Part shown: positions 54,255 to 64,000 of the stretch, one piece after another
Layout of the letters: the number at the start of each line of letters is the position of its first letter
Position numbering within the stretch: the first letter of the stretch is position 1
Origin: Macrotis lagotis
Taxonomy: Eukaryota; Chordata; Mammalia; Peramelemorphia; Peramelidae
Assembly: GCF_037893015.1 (NCBI RefSeq)
Contig: NC_133661.1
Coordinates: forward strand, 248,926,962 to 248,990,961
DNA: 64,000 nt
Reading direction: 5' to 3'
Position numbers and translations under genes: made by a program
The notes under the pieces: model-generated
Told to the model about the DNA's origin: nothing
Seen by the model: the letters and a program-made list of their open reading frames with translations, nothing else
Databases searched by the model: none

Positions 54255-54590
54255 AACTGCTGCGGCTGCTGCTGCGGCTGATGTTTGTCCTTCATTCTCA
54301 AAGAAGACCATGACATCAGGTTGGTGAGGCCAAGACAAGCAAGTGAACTGACTTCAGTGAGTGGGTACTTGCTAAGTCCCCAGTCTTATTTGCTCCTCCA
54401 GAGTCATCTGGGTCCAGTGACAAGATACGAATCAGGACGATTGGAGATGACCCTGGATGCGAGGCAACCAGGGTTAAAAGATTTATCCAAGGTCACACAG
54501 CTAATAAGAGTCTGAGGCCAAATTCTAATTCACATCCTCCTGACTTCAGGGCCAGCTTTCTACCCACTGCACCATCTGGCTGACCACTTA
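54255..54590 (+). mobile_element. Composite SINE (MAR4-like 5' half, reversed tRNA-SINE 3' half)
   Basis: The 5' part is 'ttgtccttcattctcaaaga', 'agaccatgacatcagg' and 'ctcctccagagtcatctggg'. After 'gagatgaccctggatgcgag' it changes to 'ccaaggtcacacagctaata' and 'gcccactgcaccatctggc'-type text, the reverse complement of a tRNA SINE. The copy at 60640-60945 changes at the same place. A GCTGC-rich run (54257-54280) precedes it. Confidence 0.75.
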
Positions 54591-55267
54591 GCTACTCAAT
54601 ATTTAAATCCTGGAATTCCAAACTGGATTGCTAGTTTACTGAGCCCCCAAAGGAACAATCAACTTTTTGCAGTCAATACTAATACACTTTTGGTGCAAGA
54701 CACTGTCTTTTATTCAATGGCTTTCAAAGTCTTCTGAATTGATTAATTGATACACTTAGGCTAAAGACTATAACTGATTCAATAGAGCTGTCTAAGCCTC
54801 ATTCACAACTAGCTTATAGACTGACAGATTGATTTATCACCTGACCTTTATTAAGGCAGTAGCATCATGTCACTTTAAGTAGGGTGGAATAATAAATTGA
54901 TACAAGCAAAGTTCCAGACCCCCACCCCTTTTTAAATGAAGAATAAAGGCTTCCAGTAATGTGGACTTTGCCACTACCAGAGTGCTGGTCTTCACCACAC
55001 CCAGAAATGTTTTGAAGATACACATAGAAAGCTCCTAGTCTGATAAATCAGGCTCCAGATGCTGGAAATAACACAAGAGAGACCCCTGAGGGACTGTGAC
55101 ACGCTATCAAAAATAGTGGTAGGGTAGCTCGGGTTTGAAATGTTTCACTGCCTTGTCCATAGAGGCTTGGAACAGAACAATGAAGAGCATTATTACCCTT
55201 TCAGGCAGGAAGGTTAGTCCATCTCTAGAGGATGAACTGACTCAGTCCTTGGCCTTTGTGTCTTTAG
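54591..55267. other. Unassigned intronic stretch
   Basis: No gene or repeat recognised before the exon-like segment. Confidence 0.45.
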
Positions 55268-55439
55268 CAGCTATACATACCATTCTTCAGCCATACCTAG
55301 GGATCTGAAAAATATCATCAACAACAGAAAAACTGCAGCAATGAGGGAAGTAATAAATAATGAAATGGACATAGTGAATGAGACGCCTCCTAAAGTAGTG
55401 ATTCCCAGAGCGGGAGCAGAAAAAGTCAAGATGTTACAG
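55268..55439 (+). other. Exon-like open segment antisense to JDP2
   Basis: 172 bases open in one frame for 57 codons (codons start at 55269; ...RDLKNIINNRKTAAMREVINNEMD...KMLQ). It is preceded by a pyrimidine-rich tract with tandem acceptors (cctttgtgtctttagcag) and followed by a strong donor, CAG/GTGAGA at 55439/55440. I do not recognise the protein. The minus strand is also open here (55271-55462) with its own donor-like GGTATGT, so strand is uncertain. It may be an exon of an unrecognised or non-coding gene, or chance. Confidence 0.25.
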
Positions 55440-56690
55440 GTGAGAACCCAGGTATGTCCCACTCCACATCCCTACAGTCCCAGAATCTCCCTTCAAAAAA
55501 AAAGAATTTTACAAGTAGGGACGTTTGTGAGAAGGAATAGGTGAAGGGGGAACCTATTGGGGCAGCCTGCAGGTTTAGAATCCACTAGATTTGGAGGCTG
55601 GAAGCTTCAAAAAACTTGCCAGACAGCAAATTCCCCCTAAAATTTTACCCTGTACCCTTTGTACATGAAAGGAGTCATGTTTCAACAACAGAGACTCAGA
55701 GCATCCTGGAAAGTAAATACCTAAATACCAAACATACCAGACATTCCCCCAAATAAACACACAGAGGAGCTGGGGGTGGGGGATAGTGGTGGGGTGGCTG
55801 TCCCCGGCATATAGGATGAATACAAACAGATCAGGCCAAAGGATGTCGGGGGAGTCTATATCTCGTCTGAAGGGCCTCAAAACCATGACAACATCACAAT
55901 TCTTTTAACCACTCCAGGGAAGAATGAAGAACTCCCTTTGGAATGCACATTCCACATTCATGCTGACCCCATCCTTCCCCAAAGGCCCCTGGCCCTTCTT
56001 GCCTCAATCATCTTCTCTCTGGTATTTAGCTTTGTGTTACAGAAGAAAACAAAGCGTTCTCTCCCAACCGACTAGCTCTTAACTCAACAAGGATGGGCCA
56101 GATCTGGCCTCGTCCACACAAGATGAATTTCTTCCTGTGTATTGATAATAGTTTGAGGATTTATTTTAACCTTCCAAACACTTAAGATTTATAGCTCTGG
56201 GTTAAGTTATTGGGTGGTGTGCAATCTTTGTTTTAAAAGGAGATGGAATGAGGAAGGGAGAATGAGGGAAGTATGAACCTAGTTTTTCAGATTAACTTTG
56301 CCCCTTCATTAGGAGGAAACACAGGTAGAAAAATCAGTCAATCAATAATCAGGCACATAAATCTGATTGTTATCAGATACTTTGCTAAACTCCGGGCATC
56401 CAAAGAGCCCACATGGGCTCCAGGGGGGTGGGAAAGGGAGTATGCAAACAACTCTGTACAAATGAGATACATTCAGATTAATTGGAGATAATCTCAGAGG
56501 GAAGGCAAGTAAGATAAAGAACTGGGAAGAACATTCAATTAGGAAACAGCTGACTTAGAGGGAAGTGCCCTCCAAGGCCCCTTCCAGGGCTCTGTAGGAG
56601 GGGGTATACAAAAAAGAACAATTCTTCCCTTTTTAAGAACTAGCTGTACTGTGGGGATTGCATCACTTGGACCTTCACGTACCATCACAC
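55440..56690. other. Unassigned intronic stretch
   Basis: Part of it (55550-56110) is moderately GC-rich and repeat-free by eye. An L2-like piece lies at 56330-56480 ('gtcaatcaataatcaggc', reverse orientation). Confidence 0.4.
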
Positions 56691-56692
56691 AC

Positions 56693-56728
<36 letters not shown>
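56691..56728. repeat. (CA)n microsatellite
   Basis: About 17 CA units after 'cacacacgcaaacac'. Confidence 0.97.
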
Positions 56729-56729
<1 letters not shown>

Positions 56730-56984
56730 CCTGTCTCCACCCACACTTGCACAGTAAAGCAACAAAACAATTTGTCAGAGGGAAAGGCCTCTGTGTTATG
56801 AACAAGGGCACTTCAGAAGGTAATCACTTTACCTGCCAAGATGATTTACTTGACTTTAAGAAGTCATGGTGTTGAGCTGGATGAACACATATAAGACTTT
56901 CCCAAGAAAACCTAGTCTTCCTGGAATACTATGGTATAATTTTCAGCTCAACCAGAATCACAGATCCTTAGGCCCTTGGAGAGT

Positions 56985-57095
56985 AGCTAAGGCAAGGGAT
57001 TCTTAACCTGTGGCACATGGTCCCCCAAATGAGTCCACAGATGGAATTCAGGGGGTCTGTGAATTTTTAAAAATACTTTGATGATAAAGATTTAG
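56985..57095. mobile_element. hAT-like DNA transposon fragment
   Basis: 'caagggattcttaacctgtg' and 'gggggtctgtgaatttttaa' are one end of a hAT-type element. Confidence 0.6.
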
Positions 57096-57099
57096 GCTT

Positions 57100-58300
57100 T
57101 GAGGATAAGAATACATTATCTGGTAAAATTATTGGAAAAAATGGGAAAGCAGTCTGGTAAAATTTGTATATTATCCAATATCTTACACTATTAATTAAGA
57201 TAAAGTCCTAAACAATACAAGACTCAGAAATAAAGGGAGACAATGATAAGAAAATTAGAAGAATGTGGAACATATTACCTATCAGACTTGTGTATAGGAC
57301 AATTTATGAATAAATGAGAAAAAGAGCATTGTGAGATGTAAAATGGATCATTTTAATCACATTAATTAAAAAGGGCATGAACAAAATAACCCAATGTAGC
57401 CAAGATTAGAAGGAAAATGTAAAATTGGGAAAAAATTGTATAAACATTTATTAGATAAAGGACTTTCATCTCAAATTTATAAAGACCTTTGTTAAATTTA
57501 TAAGAATTGATCGAAGGATAAATGGTCAAACAGGCAGTGTCCATGAAACATTTTACCAAAATTATATGAAATGAAAAAATGCTCTGATTCGACTAGAGAA
57601 ATACAAATTAAAACAGCTATAAGATATCATCTTATACCTAAGAGATCAACTAAATGATAGAAGGGAAATGCAACAAATGTTGGAGGGAATATGGAACAAT
57701 TGAGACACTGATTCACAATTGATTGAATTGTGAACTAATCCAGTCATTTTTGGAAAGCAATCTGCAATTATGCCCAAAGACTTACAAATCTGTGTATACC
57801 TTTTGACCTAGCAATAGCACTATTAAGTCTGTTTCCTAAAGTGATAAAGGAAAAAGGAAATGAACTTATATGTTCCAAAATATTTATAGCAGCTCTCTTT
57901 GTGGTGATAAAGAACTAGAAATCGAGAAATTGCCCATCAACTGCGAAATGGCTAAACAAGTTGTGGTATATGATTGTGCTAGAATATTACTGTACTGTAA
58001 GAGATGATGAGCAAGTTGATTTTAGATGAACATGGAAAAACTTGCATGAAGTAGTGAAGAATTAAATGACCAAAACTAAGAGAACACTGTAATAGCAATA
58101 TTGTCCTAAGAATAACTTTGAACAACTAAGTTATGGTAAGCGAGTATTATAAATACTCAAATCAACAATAAAAGACTTATGAAGGAAGAAGATATCCAAA
58201 GAAAGAAATGATAAATAGAAGTATGTATAGTGTGATTTTATACATATTAGACACATATTTGTCTAATGAACAAATGTATATGCACACATACATATTTGTG
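57100..58300 (+). mobile_element. L1 LINE 3' region, about 1.2 kb
   Basis: 'ggactttcatctcaaattta', 'tacaaattaaaacagctata', 'caaatgttggagggaatatg', 'ccttttgacctagcaatagc' and 'acaagttgtggtatatgatt' follow the end of L1 ORF2. Many stops, so an old copy. Confidence 0.9.
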
Positions 58301-58319
58301 TGTATAATCCTCTCATATT

Positions 58320-58770
58320 TGGGGTTTTTTTTCCCTAAAAATTAAGTTTATGGAAGTGCAGAAAAGCAGGGTAGCTTTGATTTTGGATTTTTTTTGTGAG
58401 GGACAGATTTGATCTGAGGTCCTTTTGACTATGGACTGGTATTCTATGCACACTGTTCCATCCAGCTTAGTTTTGAAAATGATGTGGCTGATAATCCTGT
58501 ATATTTTATGTTGTACATTTTTAAACATCATTCTGAGAAGAAAACTGTTGATTTCACTTGACTGGCCACAACATAAACACATTTAAAGATCCAGACTAAG
58601 CAACATTTCTTTTTTCAGATGAGGGAAGGCTGATGTGACTCATTTGTAAGATGGGGAGTAGATGGTTGTGGAGATCTAGGTGGCTAAGGTCCCTTCCAGT
58701 TCATATGTCACAAAGGCTGTAGAATCTCCAAATCATAGAGCTGGCAGAAAACTTCAGAGGCTGTCTTTTC
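58320..58770. mobile_element. SINE, hAT-like and MIR scraps
   Basis: Minus SINE head at 58400-58470 ('tctgaggtccttttgactat'); reversed hAT-like piece at 58490-58575; MIR 3' half at 58640-58710 ('ggtcccttccagttcata'). Confidence 0.5.
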
Positions 58771-60480
58771 TAATCTATTCTAGAAGCATAAATACCCTTC
58801 TACAAATTCCCAATATGTCATCATCTCCATTCTGCACCAACAAATTCACTGATGAGTAAGTCTCATAATGAGTTAAGTGACAGGAGTGATCCCAGAGGCT
58901 ATAAGGCTGAAATATCCATCTTTCTGAGAACAACCTTGTTAACCAATGTGACTGCTGCATCTCCCAGGCTGGAAGGTGAAAGTGAGCCCAAATTCTGGGT
59001 TAACAGACCCAGCTGTGCTGGTTTTAATCTCTATCCAGCCAAATGGACAAGTTGAAATATTCCTATGACCCTGTCCCTTGAAGCTGCTGGGATCAGTGCT
59101 AAAAATCCCAGTCCTGGGTTAAGAGTGCACAAAGAGCAATCAGCCTCTGATGTAGTGGGTGACTGGTCCAGGGACAGTGAGTTACAGTCTTTCTCTCAAA
59201 TCACTGTGAGGAATAGTCAGTATCTGGTACTAAGAAAAGACTATTGTGCTTAGAAGAAAAGCCTGGGGAAATGCCATACATTTGGGTGACACCCAATGAA
59301 AACCATCCTATTAATGAAAACAACTAACATTGTTATAATAAAATAAGATGCTATATGGTTATGTGTTTGACATAGGCAAAAAACTTAACTTTTAAGAGAA
59401 AAAAATACAAGGAAATTATATATACATGTATGTTTATGTGCATACTTTTTTCCCCTACAGCAATATAATGGTCCAAGATAATTTTTCTAAACACACTCAA
59501 ATGGCATCCATAGGTTTGGACTTTGTTTCCCTTAAATGCAATCAGGTTTCTTTCACATCCAAAAGCCCATTAACAGATTTAAGGTAGCAGAGGATTAGTG
59601 AGGGGGGCAGGGGAATACATCCAGAGGCAAAGCAGTGAAGGAAAGGTTCAACATTCTTCACACTCAATTCCGGAAAAGTGTGCTTGCTATTCACACACAA
59701 ACATGTCTGAAACTCATCACTGAATACAAAGGGTGCTACTACCAGAAGTGTTTTTTAATGTGAGACTTCCAGTATTTTTCCCTAGAACATGAAATTTAGA
59801 GTGGAAATAAAAAGAAGTTAATACATATACCCTTCTTCAGCAGAGAGGGAACTGTGAACTCAGACATTAAAAGAGTAAGTTTCGATTTTGAGTTGTTCAC
59901 TCCTTCCCTTTTTCCATCCATCTCATTTTTTAAAATCCTTAACCTACTCAACATCATCTGTTCCCCAAGGCTTCTTCCTCTCCCTCCCTCCCTTCCCCAA
60001 GGATCTCCCTTAGCAAGCAGCAACAGCTCCCTCAATGAAGTTAAGTAATAATCCCATTGCTACCTTTTCTCTTGCAATTTGGGTGGAAGAGAATATTAAA
60101 GAAGCCTAAAATGTAGTAAAAAGAGTATGGGACCCTAAATACTACATGTTGGATTAACTGAGAGATTGCTTCCATATCTCTGACTTTATCCCCTAAGCCA
60201 CTGTAACTAGTTTTCTCTCTCTCTCTCCCACTCAACTGAATTTACGTTTTTTAAAAAAGCATTTTTTCTAATCATTAATTACAAATTGAGAGAAGATATT
60301 TTGTGCTATTTGCCCCAGTTAGTTTTTGCTCCAGAAAGCAATTAACCCGGGCATTGATATTTCTTATTATGTTTCTGGACTTTACTGAACCTAACATTCC
60401 TCCTGACATGTATTTGTCCTCATGGGGGGGGGGGGGGGCATGGAAAGAGAGAAAGGAAAATCTTATTATGCAAGGGTATT
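58771..60480. other. Unassigned intronic stretch
   Basis: No gene seen. Contains G15 at 60424-60438 and C/T-rich 59970-60000. Confidence 0.45.
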
Positions 60481-60489
60481 CCATCTCTA

Positions 60490-61035
60490 ATAGGATAGCT
60501 AAGTGGTACAGTGGATAGGCCAGGCCTGTGGTCAAGAGGATCCTCTGAGTTCAAAACTAGTGTCAGATACTACCTGTGTGACCCTGGGCAAGTCACTTAA
60601 TCCTATTTGTCTCAGTTCCCTCATCTATAAGATGAATTTTTTTTAGGTATCCTTTGGTTTCAAAGAAGATCATGCTATCTGGGGCGGTGATGTCATGACA
60701 AATACATGAATTGAATTTGAGTGAGGGGGCTGCTGTGTTAAGTCACCAACTTCACTTTCTCCTCCAGAGTCATCTGGATCCAGTAGCCGGATATGAATCA
60801 GCAGGATTAGAGATGGCCTTGGATGTGAGGCAATCAGGGTTAAGTGATTTGCCCAAGGTCACACAATTAGTAAGCATCTGAAACTGGATTTGAACTCCCA
60901 TCCTCCTGACTCCAAGGTCAGTGTTCTATCTACTGCACCACCTGGAGAAGGAAATGGCAAATCATCCTATTACCATTGTCAAGAAAACTCCAAATGAGGT
61001 CGCAAAGAACAGGGCACAACTGAACAAAAACATTC
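60490..61035 (+). mobile_element. MAR1-like SINE split by a composite SINE
   Basis: Outer SINE: 'agtggtacagtggataggcc' to 'cctcatctataagatgaa' (60498-60637), resuming at 60946 with 'gaaggaaatggcaaatcatc' and ending 'caactgaacaaaaaca'. Inner composite SINE: about 60640-60945, 'cctttggtttcaaagaagat' to 'tactgcaccacctgg'. Confidence 0.9.
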
Positions 61036-61865
61036 CAAGGGAAAATGTTCCTTCAATATCTGAGAATAAGACTAAAGTGCTATTCCTCCTGCCCTCAGTT
61101 GTCAAAGTGAAATTGATGTTGTAAGTCATATGAATTTAAATGACTTAAAAATAAATTGTCATGTCATCAGAAAGCAGAAGATAAAGTCCCTGGTTTGCTT
61201 ATTCTCTTCCAAAAAAAGTTTTTAGACTATTCTCAGCACAGATTAAGGCTAATTATTTTCTGGCACAAGGCTTCTATACATATGACTAGAAGACTAAGAA
61301 AGATATAGCCTCCAGGTTCAAAGTTCTGAATTCCAGATGATATAAATTCTTGGAAGTGACAACTCTCAATTCTTTCATAGCCAGGAGCATGGAGATCAAG
61401 GAAAGAAGAAAGGCAAGTTCAAGATGAGTGATTGGTATAATGAAATTGATGTAATTAAATTTCAGGAAGAGTGATTGATGTTAAAGGAATGGTTTAGCAA
61501 TGTTGGGGCATGTGGTTCATAGGGAATTTAGAGCAAAAATCTTGTGCTTTGGGGAGGCTCTCCAGTCCTTAGGGACTCAGGGAAGTGAGAATGCTTACTC
61601 AAATGACACCTTGACTGTGTAGTAATCATGGCAAATAAACAATATAGTGGAGTTAGAAATGTCAGCCTAGTCCTTGATCCTTTTCCCTGACATTCAAGAC
61701 ATACCACAATATAAAAACCACTTGACTTTTCAAGCCTTGACTTATACTATTACCCTCCATGTACTTCACTGTAAAGCCAGATTAATCTATTGTCTTCCCT
61801 GAGAACATATACTGTGCTCTTTTGTCTCTGTGTTGGTTCCCTCTTTGCCTGAGATTCCTACCTAT
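61036..61865. other. Unassigned intronic stretch
   Basis: No gene or repeat recognised. Confidence 0.5.
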
Positions 61866-61869
61866 TCTT

Positions 61870-62345
61870 TTAAAAAAAGTATTGACATATTCTGTTTGGA
61901 TACAATAGACTGTTCCCAAACACTAAATGGCTTCATCCATTCAAAACAAATCAACCAAACCAACTAATAGTATGTTTTAGTTTCTGTCTCTATTAACTGA
62001 TAATAATAGAAAGTCTTTTTCTTTTAATCTTTATTCACTTTGATTATTGTGTTGGGTCTTTGTCTCTGACCCATTGTTATAGTCCCTGGATATACATATA
62101 CTGTTCTTTGAGTTCTGCTTTCTTAAACCAATTCTTCTCATATTTCTCTAAATTTCTCAGATTTGTTATTTCTTACAGGCAACAATAACTCATTATATTC
62201 ATATACCATAGATGATTCAGCTATTCTCCAATCACTTAGCACATATTTTGTTTATGGATTTTTATATCATTACGAATATATTGCTATGGCTATTTTTAAA
62301 AATTTACTTTTGGGTAACATACCCCTTTGGACTGTAGACCCAGTA
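61870..62345 (-). mobile_element. L1 LINE 3' region, minus
   Basis: 'cattatattcatataccata', 'gattcagctattctccaatc' and 'tttggactgtagacccagta' are the reverse complement of the L1 ORF2 end. Confidence 0.7.
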
Positions 62346-62359
62346 AGTCAAATTCAAAG

Positions 62360-62610
62360 TATTCAGTCATTCAGTCATTTCAGTTGTGTCCAACTCTTAC
62401 TGATCTCATTTTTGGTGATTCCTTGTCAGAGATACTGGAGTAGTTCACCATTTCTTTTTCCAGTTCATTTTACAGATATGGAATTGAGGCAAACAGGGTT
62501 AAAGGACTTACCCAGGGTCATACGACTAACAACTGTCTGAAGCCAGCTTTGAACTCATGAAGATGACTCTTCCTGATTTCAAATCCAGAACCACTATGCC
62601 ACTTAGGCGA
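62360..62610 (-). mobile_element. MAR1-like long SINE, minus
   Basis: 'tttcagttgtgtccaactct', 'agatactggagtagttcacc' and 'aaacagggttaaaggactta'. Confidence 0.9.
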
Positions 62611-63105
62611 CTTGAGTCAAAGTTACTCATTTTTTTAAAATCGAACTCAAATACCACCTCCTTCAGGAAGTCTATTGCAGGGGCAGCTAGGTAGCGCAGT
62701 GGATAGAGAGCACTGGCCCTGGAGTCAAGAGTACCTGAGTTCAAATGTGACCTCAGACACTTAAGAATCACCTAGCTGTGTGGCCTTGGGCAAGCTGCTT
62801 AACCCCATTTGCCTTGCAAAAACCTAAAAAAATATAGAGAGAGGAAGCCTATTGCAATTTCTATTCTTTACTCCCTTCCCTTTCAGAATTTATCAAGCAT
62901 TTTACAATAGTATACACTATAGTTATCTGTATTTGAGTTATACTTTCCTATCCCCCCACAAATATACAATAAACTCCATAGATAAGGGAAGAAATCTTGT
63001 CTTATCTAAACTACATTATTTTCCCCCAGTGCTTAGTAGAGTGCTCTACAAACAGTAGGGTCTTATAAGATGTTTGTTGAATGCATAAATGAATGAAATC
63101 TAAAT
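62611..63105 (+). mobile_element. L2 LINE 3' end split by a young SINE
   Basis: L2: 'aactcaaataccacctcctt', then after the SINE 'ctattctttactcccttccc', 'cagtgcttagtagagtgctc' and 'tttgttgaatgcataaatga'. The SINE fills 62680-62843. Confidence 0.85.
62667..62856 (+). mobile_element. WSINE1-like SINE with 13-bp target duplication
   Basis: SINE at 62680-62843. gaagtctattgca (62667-62679) and gaagcctattgca (62844-62856) flank it with one difference. Confidence 0.95.
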
Positions 63106-63234
63106 ATTATAATGATCAGTATGTTCCAATATTTATCAGATATTTGTTGAGAAAATAGAACATATGAGATTCATGATCAATGCGATCTAACCAGCAAAGA
63201 TTTTGCTTCTCCTCAGATCACTCTGTGTCTATTT

Positions 63235-63800
63235 TGCATATATCTCTGTCAATGGATTATGCCTCCCCTGGCTAGATTGTAAGCTCTCTGAGGACAGGAA
63301 GTATTCATTTCACTTTTGTCTTTGCATCCCAGGGTTAGCACAGTGTCTAAATCAAGAGTAGATGCTTCACAAATGTTTATTTATGGATGAAAAGATGAGT
63401 CAAACCGGCCCAGGCCCTATTAAAAAACTTACAGTCTCTTTGGAAAGATCTTTCCATACTTCCAGAATCTGTGATTTCATTAGTGTGGGTAATTCCTCCA
63501 TTGCAGCCCACTAACCTCTACACCTCAGCAGATGACATTCTTGATCTCACAGAGTAACCACCCTGTAGATCAGGCTTTCTCTCCAAACTTCCCAAAGTGG
63601 GGGAGAGGACAGTGTGTGTATGTGTATGTGGAAACAATATAGAAATAATTATGTGCAAACAAGATAGATATAGGATAAATTGTCAAAGATCAAAAAAGGA
63701 ATTTAGCATTTAGGTAGTGTGGGAAAAGTTTCTTGTAAAAAGGTAGAATTTAAGCTGGACCTTAGAAGGAGTCAGGGAAGCTATGAGACAGATAAGATAA
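63235..63800. mobile_element. L2 3' end (+) and L2-type fragment (-)
   Basis: Plus: 'attgtaagctctctgaggac' to 'tcacaaatgtttatttatgg' (63272-63390). Minus: 'gtgcaaacaagatagatata' and 'aatttaagctggaccttaga' (63640-63790). The bases between and up to 64000 show nothing else. Confidence 0.7.
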
Positions 63801-64000
63801 TAGAATGTTCTGCCATAACTAGTCCTTTGGCATACTGTACATGCCGGCACTGAAATTAACTGTTAATTAATTACTTGAACAGAAGAGTTTCAAATAGAAC
63901 GATTCCTCCCTTCCCCTAAAACAACTTTTAAATTAATCTTTAGCAGGAAAACACCCTACATCGAACCCCTCAGGACTATTTCCAGGGTTTTACTCTTCAA

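Larger units (their letters stand above)
45230..64000 (-). other. JDP2: JDP2 upstream intron (at least 18.8 kb, 5' end outside the window)
   Basis: From the acceptor at 45230 to the window end no segment on the minus strand encodes the JDP2 N-terminal part (about 67 residues ending ...KSE before LDEEEE). The remaining 5' exons must therefore lie beyond 64000, or are too diverged for me to see. Confidence 0.75.

Noticed and set aside
45240-64000. First coding exon of JDP2
   Set aside because: I looked on the minus strand for codons of the N-terminal part and for an exon ending in the sense of KSE before a donor, and found none.

Overview
This is a stretch of vertebrate nuclear DNA: AT-rich, mostly non-coding and dense in interspersed repeats. 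The SINEs point to a marsupial. Short tRNA-headed SINEs ending in TTGCCTTGCAAAAACCTAAAA (the WSINE1 type of Australian marsupials) sit among longer MAR1-like SINEs, THER1/MIR, L2, L3/CR1, marsupial L1 3' ends and HAL1 half-LINEs. Several WSINE1-like copies still have near-perfect target-site duplications and so are young. An Australidelphian marsupial, perhaps a dasyurid, is the best inference; species cannot be fixed from the sequence alone.

The one host gene I can support is JDP2 (Jun dimerization protein 2, a bZIP repressor), on the minus strand. Its last two coding exons are present. The basic-region exon is at 45125-45229 (35 codons) and the leucine-zipper/C-terminal exon is at 29999-30184 (61 codons plus TGA). 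They are joined in phase 0 across a 14.9 kb intron. A GC-richer 3' UTR runs from 29998 down to a probable poly(A) site near 28950-28984. The first coding exon (about 67 codons in mammals) was not found and should lie beyond position 64000.

Layout: 1-28900 is intergenic DNA downstream of JDP2, built of L1, L2, L3/CR1, MIR/THER1 and MAR1 fragments and hAT-like DNA transposons. It also holds a class II endogenous retrovirus relic at about 13680-14830. 28950-30184 is the JDP2 3' UTR and last exon. 30185-45124 is the JDP2 intron; it carries a full-length 7SL RNA pseudogene (33101-33390), a fairly young HAL1 (39453-42112) and a SINE-plus-microsatellite insertion that looks like a 3' transduction (43190-43983). 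45125-45229 is the basic-region exon. 45230-64000 is the upstream JDP2 intron, with nested L1/SINE insertions, an older HAL1 (51680-53080) and a 172 bp open segment with good splice sites on the opposite strand (55268-55439).

No operon-like, CRISPR or other prokaryotic system is present. The most unusual structures are mobile-element events: a 3'-transduced SINE, a SINE with an extra 26-nt tail inside a perfect duplication, an inverted templated copy of an L1 tail, SINE pairs within one duplication, and a composite SINE family. Family names are from recognition of consensus motifs, not a database search, and outer boundaries of old repeats are good to about 10-30 bases.
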